Positions 9,601 through 17,980 of a stretch of 64,000 nucleotides of DNA are shown one piece after another; position 1 is the stretch's first letter, and each line of letters opens with the position of its first letter. The notes under the pieces were generated by a model. The model searched no databases and was not told where the DNA came from. It saw nothing but the letters and a program-made list of their open reading frames with translations. The stretch spans positions 62,001 to 126,000 of the forward strand of contig CAYXED010000003.1 of NCBI GenBank assembly GCA_964463965.1, given 5' to 3'. Origin of the DNA: UBA2166 sp964463965. Lineage in GTDB: Bacteria; Nitrospirota; Nitrospiria; Nitrospirales; UBA2166. Position numbers and translations under genes: made by a program.

Positions 9601-11729
9601 AGAATGAGTTCACACGATATCGTTGGTATATGGATATCGAGATGATGGCCTTTTGGCATCTTCACTTACAGGGCATTTTTGGATTCAATATGGGTCTGAC
9701 TGGAGGGACGGTTATTGAACCTCGTGGTTCGGAGTATGTCGATCGTCTTACTGGAGAACCTATATACCGTACATCGGTTGATTTTCCTGAGCCAACTGAG
9801 TATGCCACCACGACTGAAAATCACAATCTTCTTGCCGATGATCCTCAAGTATTTGGCACGATTGGGAAGCGTGGAGATGAGCATGCGCATGGTGTAGGCA
9901 TCATGACGCGCAGTATTTCAAGTGCAGTCAATCCGGTGCGTTCAGAGATCACCAATGCTGGGACGGAAATTGTCGATGTTATTACGAGTGATGATTCTGG
10001 TGAGTCGAGTTTCCGGGAAGTAGCCTTCTGGATGTCTGATGATGCAAATGCGTTGCTTCATGACACGGGAGAACTCACAACCCATATGGATGGGTGGAGT
10101 ACCATGAATCAAAGGGCAGAACGATTGGAATCCCGATTGACAACTGGTGGCATGGCGCCACACGAGGTGTTTACGTCGTCCAATGGAGATCCTTCGACGC
10201 CAATGATTATGGCGCATCCAGGCGATCGAATTGTTTTCCGGTTGTTTACTCAGGGTACAAACGACGTCCATTCATTCCGCTTTGCGGGACATCGATTTGG
10301 ATGGGAGCGGATGAATGCAGAGTCCCGTGTGATCGATGCGACTCATGAGGGTATTGGATCTTTCCATCACTATGAAATTATGGGTGGTGCGGGTGGTCCG
10401 TCTAATGTGCCTGGGGACTATTTGTGGTACATGCCTATTGGAGCCTTGGATTTTGCGGCTGGTGGATGGGGTATTGTGCGTGTAGGGTCTAACCCTGGTC
10501 TTCAGGATATTGGAAACGCAGGGAATGATGGTACGACTGAGGTTTGTGCAAATGCTACGGGCAGCCAAACCTATAATGTGGCGGCCATTGCTTCACCACG
10601 ACGTACATTGCAAGCCGCGAAGATCTTTGTCTTAGCGGATGCGAATGGCAACCCGATTGTTGAGGAAGCCCAGAAGGGGCAGCCTCTTGTAATGCGTGCG
10701 AATAGTGGTGACTGTATCACCGTGCATTTGTTTAATCAGCTTGACGAAGGGCATGTCGGGATGACTCCTGGGTTGATGACTCTTGATCCAAATACGAGTC
10801 TTGGGTTCAACTTAGGGAATAACGCAGGTGGTCAGACTGCAGGTCCTGGAGAAATGGTTGAGTACACTTGGTATGCAGAACCCCAGATGCGTCCTGCAGA
10901 TGACTCACTAGTTAATGCGGAGCAGGGTATTGGGGCCATTGAATGGAACAATCTCGGAGATACTGAGCAGAGTCAAGAGCTTGGGATAAGTTATATTGCA
11001 AGCTTTGCAAATGTTCCTGAGGATCTCAATGATGGACTCTTTGCAGCGTTGGTTATTGAGCCTAAAGGGTCTTTCTGGTTTGATTCAGCAACTGGGAAAA
11101 CCTTGAATCCGAGAAAGCGGACGAGCGTATCAGCTGTAATCGTTCCCGAAGATGGAGAACCATTCCGGGAGCATGTTCTGTTCATGCATGAAAACTCTGT
11201 TCGCTTTATTTCAGATATTCGGCCGCTGGACTCTGAAGTGACAAAGGGAGCGGCATTTAATTATCGCCGTGCACCTGGAGGCATGGATACTAAGAGTGAT
11301 GAACGGCGTTTAAGCACAATCCATACCATGGTGTCACAGACTGAAGAGCCAACAAAGATTCGTATTGTGTATACGAATGGTTCAGAAGATGTGACCTTCC
11401 GGTTAGATGGTCACCGTGGGCCACTTGAAGCGGGAACATCACAATCGAATAGCTTAAATGCATGGCCGTTGAACGTTGGTTTGAAGGCCGATATTGAGCT
11501 TGATGGTGGTGCAAGTGAGTTTGCCGCTGACTATCTCTATGGTGCAACGCAGCATCGCCGCGTAATGGATGGTGGTCAATGGGGAATCTTCAGAGTTATC
11601 GATGAAGATGAAGCCAAAGAGCTTGGGAAGAAGGATCCTGAGACAAGACTCAGAGGTTTCACTTCCATTGAACGGGCGCAAAAGAAAGCAGATCGTAAGC
11701 GGTCAAAAGGAAAGGAGCCAAACAGCTAA
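6606..11729 (+). CDS. Very large secreted multicopper oxidase with permuted copper motifs (MofA/MnxG size class)
   Basis: The start at ATG 6606 is supported by GGAGGAG at 6591-6597. The 1707-residue product has a signal peptide ending near AIAAADPE. Three related blocks begin around residues 45, 855 and 1315, each with an MRANVGDC-type strand, giving about six cupredoxin-like domains. Copper-type motifs are HIH (182-184), HHIPHLHGMH (460-469), a canonical HCHxxxHxxxxM (H572, C573, H574, H578, M583), HPHMMH (945-950), WHLHLQG (1017-1022) and HSFRFAGH (1222-1229). The usual C-terminal pair of motifs therefore precedes the usual N-terminal pair. Size and layout recall bacterial Mn(II) oxidases such as MofA and MnxG (established families, from memory). 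Mn, Fe or another substrate cannot be told apart from sequence. Confidence 0.85.
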   Translation: MRNWNTRHQRLCGLGRFALLTVMASMLFTVAPQGVNLAIAAADPEATACPASAPVKEFNIVGFRVSIVYNSFGDTDAVGAMYAFVGEKQAILDQVAANPGKPSWRVQPLVMRANVGDCIKINFANDFDGPASITLSRAKYNPLNSEGTNVGRNTGSEAVPEGGNKTYTFFIEDKAENGGAYHIHNTAAPTIENAYVGLFGVLIAEPKGSEYLSSYTGEDLNQDGDGGPAPLGGRWEAIIVPCKGVAPGESTSCDRLFNSPGAGPGTANPEYAFREHVLIYHDGLGAAGGFAAADDEFPVGTGVSGGVPCPEDSNGCTIIETTGTEDEPVKFSPAPGIVIPVKGAGLVNGGPHGHNLAGLLSLEGLAGVEQGSVPDVGPNTLPNGIELAPSNNNVSFNETRLFGKAINYRTEPFDVRESFETDESLNYSSYFGGDGSIPILRSYSGDPTIWRLVHGGGEEHHIPHLHGMHRWPRQPYAVRDPESGKHMTQMYMLGIVDPDGLSYTEQLTRSAVVLKNRTDNPVKSQDASLNHAKSVVSGKVDVEIIESHTVRDMELECGAGSCEGEVGDYVDHCHVADHYTIGMWHHWRVTNVKQTNLFPLPGRPVPPEPVDSIKLIESGTTVDGRKFCATGADGCPDIENEEFVNVDKWVRHLLPPKGVPVGCSFANARACPEPDTSVSCPSLEGKSGNQLLAALACQIKGYDPDHYDYTSRTVGGQPLYLNEPDGPTFENFPNNPNGQGEWGGIGDDQGRFSNWKDTPIDIGGDDIAAIRANLPGPSPGKRPLLLFNPEDGRLAYPHHRPHRGKRPPLPGPPLPDDSGSAHTGAPYLGEISTMAPGTDAVTAPKSALGTRPAGVCPQDAPARSYDIVATPVLGQGAVYNRFGDRDPNAAIHVLANDEEELHAGTRQPHSLVVRANVGDCVDIQYRNHLTDANPVQEEFSKANMHPHMMHFDVQASDGVIIGFNYEQSIRPSADPFSGVKVPGLKGEKACCEDRPAARQNEFTRYRWYMDIEMMAFWHLHLQGIFGFNMGLTGGTVIEPRGSEYVDRLTGEPIYRTSVDFPEPTEYATTTENHNLLADDPQVFGTIGKRGDEHAHGVGIMTRSISSAVNPVRSEITNAGTEIVDVITSDDSGESSFREVAFWMSDDANALLHDTGELTTHMDGWSTMNQRAERLESRLTTGGMAPHEVFTSSNGDPSTPMIMAHPGDRIVFRLFTQGTNDVHSFRFAGHRFGWERMNAESRVIDATHEGIGSFHHYEIMGGAGGPSNVPGDYLWYMPIGALDFAAGGWGIVRVGSNPGLQDIGNAGNDGTTEVCANATGSQTYNVAAIASPRRTLQAAKIFVLADANGNPIVEEAQKGQPLVMRANSGDCITVHLFNQLDEGHVGMTPGLMTLDPNTSLGFNLGNNAGGQTAGPGEMVEYTWYAEPQMRPADDSLVNAEQGIGAIEWNNLGDTEQSQELGISYIASFANVPEDLNDGLFAALVIEPKGSFWFDSATGKTLNPRKRTSVSAVIVPEDGEPFREHVLFMHENSVRFISDIRPLDSEVTKGAAFNYRRAPGGMDTKSDERRLSTIHTMVSQTEEPTKIRIVYTNGSEDVTFRLDGHRGPLEAGTSQSNSLNAWPLNVGLKADIELDGGASEFAADYLYGATQHRRVMDGGQWGIFRVIDEDEAKELGKKDPETRLRGFTSIERAQKKADRKRSKGKEPNS

Positions 11730-11807
11730 GGCGCTAAGACAATTTACTTCCTAGTGAGTGCTGTTTGACACCCGTTTGTTGAACTGACAGCAATTCGAGT
11801 GCTAACT

Positions 11808-11856
11808 CCGCCCTGTCCGTTGCTCTTGCTTTAAGGGGCTGGACAGGGCGGTTTTT
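11808..11856 (+). terminator. Rho-independent terminator after the multicopper oxidase
   Basis: A perfect 11-bp GC-rich stem (11808-11818 with 11841-11851) is followed by five T residues (11852-11856). The loop is 22 bases. It lies 24 bases before the next start codon, so it may lower expression of the downstream redox genes relative to the oxidase. Confidence 0.85.
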
Positions 11857-11879
11857 ATTGTCAATTATAACTGGTGCTT

Positions 11880-14663
11880 ATGAAATTTCCCCCTTATATA
11901 CCGTGCCCTCGACTGCTCTTTGTATTGCTCATGTTTTCAATTTATCTTTCACTGGGTGGTGCGGGGAGGTCTGATGCGATTTGGGCTCTACAAGACGATG
12001 TAACGGCCTATGATGCTGTCTTGTGGACTACCCCTGGTACAATTCGTGATAACGAACAAACGACCATCGACGTATCCATTCGCTATGGTTCAGATTACGG
12101 GAGAAATGTAACACCTGGTGATCCAGTTCAAAACTTGCAAACACTATATGGACGAACCATTGAGCTTTTTGTCATTTCTGAAAACTTACAACATTTTTCT
12201 AGATTGCGACCAGAGTACTTCTCTTCGATTCCTATCCACTCAAAAGAAACAGCAACGTTTCAGGTAAAGCATCGTTTTCCATCGGGGGGAGCTTATCGAC
12301 TTGTTGTGACGTTTGCTCATCGAGGAAAAACGTACCAAAAATTATTTGACCTCTCTGTAGAAGGGGATCATCTACCCCCATCTGATAAACTAGACTTAAT
12401 TCTTCAAAAGGACGTTGAGGCTCTTTCTGGGCTGGGAGGAGCTGAGGGGAAATCAGCATCCCCTGTATATAATATAACCCTTCGCCTTGACCCTGCAGAT
12501 CCTCAACCAGGACAAGATGTCGAACTTATTTACCAAGTACATGATTCACGCGATAAGCCTGTGACTGATCTGCAAGTTTTTGAAGGAACAGAAATGCGTG
12601 TGGCGTTTGTGCGAGATGATTTGAATTTTTTTGGAGTTGAAGAACCTCAGGTAATTGAGGAATCTACGTCAATTCCTATTGTCCCGAGGATTGCTACGAA
12701 AATTCTTTATGGGCGTGGGGTGTTAAGAGAGATTTTGCCTGATGGCCGTATGATCATTGATCATGGACCTATCAGGGATCTTGTTTCAATTCCAGGTACC
12801 CTACGTTTTTATGTTTCAGATCCTGAAGGAATCCAAAAGGTTGTTCCGGGCGATTGGGTAGAATTTTGGGTGAGGAATGAGCCTGGGGCAAGCCTCTTGA
12901 TTACACGAATTGAACCTTTGGGCACTCCAGACGTACAACGCCATGTAGATAGTATTCGTCCATCTCCAAACCACCCTATTTTCCCAGGCCCCCTTGTTCC
13001 TGTGCGGCATGTATTTCAAGCATCAGGTACCTATATGGTATACGCTGAGTTAATGCATAAAAACTTTGTCATCCCTACGACCTTTGCAATTCAAGTTGGA
13101 AAAAACGATGTGAGTGATATTTATGTATTGGACACGTCAGAGGATCAGTCTTTTTCACGAGAACGACTAACCACAAAAGAACTTAACGGTATGCGGATCT
13201 ATAATTCAGCTATGAGTAGGTCAAATCAAGACATTAATATACACATTGGGGATGGACAGCTCTTTCCACCAAATACTGTTACTTGTGCAAGTTGCCATGG
13301 TTCGGATGGACGCGGTCGTCGTGAAGGAGGCGCGGTGGCAGTTGATATCCGCGATGCAACACTTACAAAACCATATGTGCGTACCACAGAGTCTGGTCGT
13401 ACCCGTTCTCCATATTCTGATGATCTGCTGAAGCGAGCTATTGTTGAGGGTCTCGATTCTGATGGGCATGTTCTTGATTTCACAATGCCGCGGTGGAAGA
13501 TGTCTGAGGGAGATCTTGATGATCTGATTTTGTATATGCATCGTTTAGGAGCACTTGATGCGCCTGGTGTTACGAACGACTCAATTCGAATTGGTGCGAT
13601 CTTGGATCTTTCTGGGCCGCTCGCAAAAACGGGGATTGCTGTGAGGCATGTTTTTGAAGAGGTGTTTGGAAATATTAATACTGGCACACAAGTTTATGGA
13701 CGGAACATTGAGCTTGTTGTTGCAGATGGGAAAAATAATCATCAACAATCATTGAAAGCAGCAAAACATCTTGTTGAGGAAGAACAAGTTCTAGCCTTAC
13801 TTGGAAACCTCGGTGATGCAGCAACGCGTCAGGTTATTCCCTATCTTGAAGCTGAAGACGTGCCCTTAATTGCACCACTTGCACCGGCATTGCAACTTGA
13901 GGATTTGGGAACGAATCAAGTATTTTCGATTTATCCATCGCTCGGTTATCAAGCTAGAATATTAATTGACGAAGCGGTTAAAGATAAGGATCTCTCCATT
14001 GCGCTGTTATATTCAAGTAATTCATTTGGTCTGGGAGGTTTGCGTGCAGCAAAAGATCAATTAGCATTGCATGGACATATGCCAGCGTTGGTAATTCCAC
14101 ATGATTTTGGACAGTTAGATATTGAGGAGGTCGCTAAAAAATTACAGGGGCACGAGGCATCGGTCGTGTTGTTCTTAACTGGGGACCCCATGATTGTTGA
14201 TTTGATTGCAGCAACCGACCGGTTGGCCTATTTCCCGACTTACATGGGGCATAATTTGCTTGTTAGTGGAGGGATGTTACAAATACCTCGAGCTGAGGAG
14301 CGATTAATGTTTTCTCAAAACATTCAATTTGGTGGATCAGAGCATCCTCTTGCCGCTGAACTCATTGGGATTCTCAAGGCATCTCCTGCCACAGCGAGGG
14401 AACGAGTCATACAGATTCCAGCCTTCGCTGCAGCTAAAGTGCTAGTAGATGGACTTCGTAATGCTGGGAGAGACTTGACAAGAGAATCGCTCGTGAGAGG
14501 CATGGAAAGAGTACGTCTTGATACGGGGGTGTTAGGCACTCTACGGTTTAGTCAACAAAACCATGCTGGGGTTTCTGGAGTGGTATTAGTGAGGCCAGAT
14601 AGTTTACAGAAAACTTTTGTGCCGATTTCAGATAAACGAGAACCGCTTACATCACCTCGATAG
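11880..14663 (+). CDS. Fusion of CusF-like domain, mono-heme cytochrome c and LIV-type periplasmic binding protein
   Basis: I prefer ATG 11880; an in-frame GTG lies two codons earlier. A signal peptide precedes an Ig-like N-terminal part. Residues about 278-347 look like the CusF fold (GRMIIDHGPI, then GTLRFYVSD and VVPGDWVEF), but the Met and Trp copper ligands of CusF are not in their usual places. A cytochrome c domain with heme motif CASCH near residue 469 spans about 437-560. Residues 569-915 match type I (leucine/branched-chain) binding proteins, opening IRIGAILDLSGPLAKTG. No ABC permease is nearby, so the binding domain may act as a sensor or docking module. The gene sits 16 bases before the YVTN gene. 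I know of no characterised protein with this exact domain order. Confidence 0.82.
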   Translation: MKFPPYIPCPRLLFVLLMFSIYLSLGGAGRSDAIWALQDDVTAYDAVLWTTPGTIRDNEQTTIDVSIRYGSDYGRNVTPGDPVQNLQTLYGRTIELFVISENLQHFSRLRPEYFSSIPIHSKETATFQVKHRFPSGGAYRLVVTFAHRGKTYQKLFDLSVEGDHLPPSDKLDLILQKDVEALSGLGGAEGKSASPVYNITLRLDPADPQPGQDVELIYQVHDSRDKPVTDLQVFEGTEMRVAFVRDDLNFFGVEEPQVIEESTSIPIVPRIATKILYGRGVLREILPDGRMIIDHGPIRDLVSIPGTLRFYVSDPEGIQKVVPGDWVEFWVRNEPGASLLITRIEPLGTPDVQRHVDSIRPSPNHPIFPGPLVPVRHVFQASGTYMVYAELMHKNFVIPTTFAIQVGKNDVSDIYVLDTSEDQSFSRERLTTKELNGMRIYNSAMSRSNQDINIHIGDGQLFPPNTVTCASCHGSDGRGRREGGAVAVDIRDATLTKPYVRTTESGRTRSPYSDDLLKRAIVEGLDSDGHVLDFTMPRWKMSEGDLDDLILYMHRLGALDAPGVTNDSIRIGAILDLSGPLAKTGIAVRHVFEEVFGNINTGTQVYGRNIELVVADGKNNHQQSLKAAKHLVEEEQVLALLGNLGDAATRQVIPYLEAEDVPLIAPLAPALQLEDLGTNQVFSIYPSLGYQARILIDEAVKDKDLSIALLYSSNSFGLGGLRAAKDQLALHGHMPALVIPHDFGQLDIEEVAKKLQGHEASVVLFLTGDPMIVDLIAATDRLAYFPTYMGHNLLVSGGMLQIPRAEERLMFSQNIQFGGSEHPLAAELIGILKASPATARERVIQIPAFAAAKVLVDGLRNAGRDLTRESLVRGMERVRLDTGVLGTLRFSQQNHAGVSGVVLVRPDSLQKTFVPISDKREPLTSPR

Positions 14664-14678
14664 GTTATTTATTGGCTT

Positions 14679-16196
14679 ATGAAATCTTTGTTTATACAAT
14701 CATTTTGGTATTTTTTTCTAAGTATATTTGTTTTTTTAACCCCTCTGTTTGCAGCTTCTTTTTCCTCTGAACAGGAAATTGATGGTGTGGGAATCAATTT
14801 TAAACACTCTGAAACCATTAGAGTAGGTGAAACGGCCTTTCTCTATTTCAATATTTCTGACAGTGTAACGAAGCAGCCGATTCGAGGCTTAAGACCAGAG
14901 TCCTCGATACGAAAAAATTTCGGGGAGGGAAACCTTTCAAGTTGTGCAGCAAATATGTTGGTTAAAACTCGACGTTTTGGAAGCCATACTCCAGTGCAAC
15001 TGAATTCAGATATTATTGCGCTTAATACCCTTGATAAAAGTTTGAGTGTTATTGATCCAGGCCGAATGTCATTGATGTTTCGAAAGAAAATTCCACTTGA
15101 TGGGGTTGGAAATGATATGGCCTTGCCTTGGCTTGGGCAATTTATTTATGTAACTGTCGAACCTAGTACGCTCACTGTTATTGATGCAGTGCATATGAAA
15201 ACCACACATCAAATAACCGTGGGTGCCTCTCCTCATCATTTACTTGTTCAACCTGATGGGAAATATATATGGGTAGGGAATGATGGTGATGCGTCAGTGA
15301 GTGTTATTGCAACTGATACCCATAAATTGATTGCAACTATTCCAGTGGGTCATGGACATCATGAATTGGCCGTTACTAAAGGGAGCCGTTATGTTGCAGT
15401 TACTAATCAAGATGATAATACTGTGACTGTTATTTCTGTTCGAAATCTTGCTCCCGTAGGGACTGTTGCTGTTGGAAAAAAACCTCATGGTATCGCATAT
15501 GGATCTTTGAGTCGGTCTTTTTATGTTGCAAATGAAGGTGATGGTACAGTTACTGTAATTGATATTTCAAAGGGGCGTGTGACTGAGACAATTCCTACAG
15601 GCCTAGGTGTTCGCACAGTACGTTTTGACAATGAAGGCCGTCTAGCTTATGCCTTGAATAGGCAGGCCAATACAGCAACTATAATTGATTCCACAACAAG
15701 CAGCGTTATTGATACAATTCAAACTGGGGTTGCTCCTGATGACATAGTGTTTGAATATGATTGGGCGTTTATTCGAAATGCAGGTAGTCCAAATGTTACT
15801 ATCATAAGCCTCAATCATAGAGGGTTATTTCAAAACTTTCCCGTTGGTCATCGTGAACCCAGTCAACTATCTGTTCCACAAGAGCACACGTCTTTGGTAA
15901 GTTTTGGAGACGGACATAATGTACTTGTTCCAAATCCACCTGATGGGGCGGTTTATCAAATGATGGCAGGTAGTGTTGTGGGACCATCAAGAATATTTAC
16001 CACAAAGGGCCTTGGAACAAGTCGTGCAGTTGTCTATTGGAAAGGCTTGCGAGAGGTAACTCCAGGGCTGTATAGACGTGCGTTGACGTTTGAGCAACCT
16101 GGGCGGCATGAAATTGGGCTGTATGTGTCAAGTCCTGAAGTATCAACCTGTTTTGAGTTACTAGTCGAACCGGCTTTAACCGGAAACACTCAATGA
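14679..16196 (+). CDS. Secreted YVTN-type beta-propeller protein
   Basis: The 505-residue product has a signal peptide (about 1-26, ending LFAASF). Residues 30-105 form a small Ig-like domain (YtkA/FixH-like at best). Residues 110-400 contain repeats of the YVTN/cytochrome-D1 propeller type, for example DGDASVSVIATDTHKLIATI and DGTVTVIDISKG, with His-rich turns such as PVGHGHHELAV. A C-terminal beta domain resembles the N-terminal one. No CxxCH motif is present. Its stop overlaps the next start as ATGA, so it is translationally coupled to the heme/barrel protein. It may bind a metal or redox partner outside the cytoplasm; this is inference from context. Confidence 0.8.
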   Translation: MKSLFIQSFWYFFLSIFVFLTPLFAASFSSEQEIDGVGINFKHSETIRVGETAFLYFNISDSVTKQPIRGLRPESSIRKNFGEGNLSSCAANMLVKTRRFGSHTPVQLNSDIIALNTLDKSLSVIDPGRMSLMFRKKIPLDGVGNDMALPWLGQFIYVTVEPSTLTVIDAVHMKTTHQITVGASPHHLLVQPDGKYIWVGNDGDASVSVIATDTHKLIATIPVGHGHHELAVTKGSRYVAVTNQDDNTVTVISVRNLAPVGTVAVGKKPHGIAYGSLSRSFYVANEGDGTVTVIDISKGRVTETIPTGLGVRTVRFDNEGRLAYALNRQANTATIIDSTTSSVIDTIQTGVAPDDIVFEYDWAFIRNAGSPNVTIISLNHRGLFQNFPVGHREPSQLSVPQEHTSLVSFGDGHNVLVPNPPDGAVYQMMAGSVVGPSRIFTTKGLGTSRAVVYWKGLREVTPGLYRRALTFEQPGRHEIGLYVSSPEVSTCFELLVEPALTGNTQ

Positions 16197-17389
16197 GCAA
16201 CCGACCACCCATTCGCTTGAAGGTGATAGTAATCGCGCTCCCATTGCTGCTATGGGTTTTTGTTGAATCTGCATTAGCCTTGCCACGGTTTTCAATGCGT
16301 GTTGGAGTTCAATGTATTACTTGCCATGTGAATCCTAGTGGTGGTGGCATGAGGACAGAGGCGGGGACGCTATATAGCCAAATGAGTTTGCCATATAAAC
16401 CTTCACTTCGAATTGCGGGAGAAAAGTTTTCTCCAAAAATTAATGAATTTTTCACTCTAGGGACTGATTTGCGCATTATGGCGTTTGATGATGATCGTGG
16501 TACAACCTCAATCTTTCCAATGCAGGCAGATCTTTATTTTTCGGCCGTGCTGACAGATAAAATTACGCTGTACTACGATCAAGGTTTTCGCCGAGGGCTA
16601 GATTTCAATAATTTTGAAATGTTTGCGCTTGCGAAAGTCTTGCCTTTTCAAGGCTATGTTAAGGCAGGTAAGTTTGTTCCAGCCTTTGGGTGGAAGCTTG
16701 ATAATCACACTGCATTCATACGGGGTGGTAATTCAAGTACAGCTGGTGCGGGAGCGCGTTCACCAACTTTTGCCGATAATACTGATGGCATTGGATTTAG
16801 CCAAATTGATAAGGATGCTGCTGTTGAGATAGGTTTTTATCCCGCAAATGGCTCTATTCAGTTGGCAGTACTTAATGGAGGGCGTGGTAGCACAACTGAC
16901 TTTGATAATAATTCAGGGAAAGCCTTTTCATCTCGTGCAGAGTATATTTTTGACTTTGAAGTAGTGCGTGCTACGATTGGAAGTTCATTCTATACTAGTG
17001 ATGAATCGTCTTCTCTTGAAACAATTTATGGCACTCATTTTGGGGCAAATTGGGAAAAATTTACATATTTGGGTGAAGTTGATTGGGCGACGCTTGATGA
17101 CGAAATTGGACAGGAAGGTGTAAGGCGTGGTGTGAGACGGACTGCGTCGTATCATGAGCTTGATTACCTTGTTATCCGTGGGGTAGATTTGAAGTTTGTG
17201 TATGAGTTTATTGATCCTGACCGTGAGATTCGAGATGATTCATTGACGAGACTGACTGGGGGAGTAGAGTTTTTCCCGCTTCCACATCAAGAAATTCGAT
17301 TTGAATATCGGCATACTATGGGCAATCGGCTTGTCAACCCCGATGCAGATTTAAATGAAGTCATTCTTATGTACCATGTTTTTTTCTAA
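16193..17389 (+). CDS. Outer-membrane beta-barrel with N-terminal heme c (Cyc2-like layout)
   Basis: The 398-residue protein has a signal peptide (about 1-29, ending SALALPRF), then a single heme-binding motif CITCH at about residues 41-45 within RVGVQCITCHVNPSGGG. The rest is alternating polar/aromatic beta strands and ends in HVFF, an aromatic C-terminus as in outer-membrane barrels. Its length is similar to Cyc2, the fused cytochrome-porin of iron oxidisers, though the heme-flanking sequence is of a different HVNPSGGGMR type. Such a protein could pass electrons across the outer membrane. The start overlaps the YVTN stop (ATGA). Confidence 0.8.
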   Translation: MSNRPPIRLKVIVIALPLLLWVFVESALALPRFSMRVGVQCITCHVNPSGGGMRTEAGTLYSQMSLPYKPSLRIAGEKFSPKINEFFTLGTDLRIMAFDDDRGTTSIFPMQADLYFSAVLTDKITLYYDQGFRRGLDFNNFEMFALAKVLPFQGYVKAGKFVPAFGWKLDNHTAFIRGGNSSTAGAGARSPTFADNTDGIGFSQIDKDAAVEIGFYPANGSIQLAVLNGGRGSTTDFDNNSGKAFSSRAEYIFDFEVVRATIGSSFYTSDESSSLETIYGTHFGANWEKFTYLGEVDWATLDDEIGQEGVRRGVRRTASYHELDYLVIRGVDLKFVYEFIDPDREIRDDSLTRLTGGVEFFPLPHQEIRFEYRHTMGNRLVNPDADLNEVILMYHVFF

Positions 17390-17517
17390 GCGTTACCGAG
17401 TATATGCATGTTTTTGTCGTAGAGTGTTTTATGGTGTTACCTAAGGATACTTTTAAAATCCACTTTACTGTCTTTCGATCAGATGCTTCAATTTGACGTT
17501 TCATATGGAGGACTATT

Positions 17518-17946
17518 ATGAAAAAATTACTTGCTGTTTTGTTCATTAGTGCTGCATGTATTGCGTTTGCTGCTACCTTCTCTTGGGCAGGTAGTGATCA
17601 TGCACATGGAGACCATGGAGATCATTCAGGTAACGCGCTAAGTCATCTTAATGCCACGTTGGGAGCTGTTGAAGAAGCAGCTGGGCATGCTAAGCAAGGG
17701 CATGGTGATCAGGCAGCATCGTATGCTCGCAAAGCCATCGAACATGCAAAACAAGCAATTGATAGAATGCCTACCGGAGATGCACATGCACGTGAGGCTA
17801 CAGGATTGTTAAAGGAGGCAATTTCCAATCTGGATAAAGCTGTTGCAAGTGCTGATGGAGGTGATGTTAGGAAGGCAAGGAGTGGCATAAATTCCGCGCT
17901 TGACTTTACTGATGCTGCGATTATGCATCTGCAGCACAGCCATTAG
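17518..17946 (+). CDS. SmbP-like small periplasmic metal-binding protein
   Basis: The 142-residue protein has a signal peptide (1-24, ending TFSWAG), then a His-rich start (HAHGDHGDH) and amphipathic helical repeats with spaced histidines, ending LQHSH. This resembles SmbP, the small copper-binding protein of Nitrosomonas europaea (known family, from memory). GGAGG at 17507-17511 supports the ATG start. The gene lies 128 bases after the heme/barrel gene. A role in copper buffering or delivery for the multicopper oxidase is a reasonable inference. Confidence 0.72.
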   Translation: MKKLLAVLFISAACIAFAATFSWAGSDHAHGDHGDHSGNALSHLNATLGAVEEAAGHAKQGHGDQAASYARKAIEHAKQAIDRMPTGDAHAREATGLLKEAISNLDKAVASADGGDVRKARSGINSALDFTDAAIMHLQHSH

Positions 17947-17980
17947 GTTTTTCTAAAATATAAGAGGGAAGAAAATAAGC

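Noticed and set aside
13226..13687. 153-codon open frame on the minus strand
   Set aside because: It lies wholly inside the cytochrome c region of the fusion gene, has no known motif and is a shadow of that gene.
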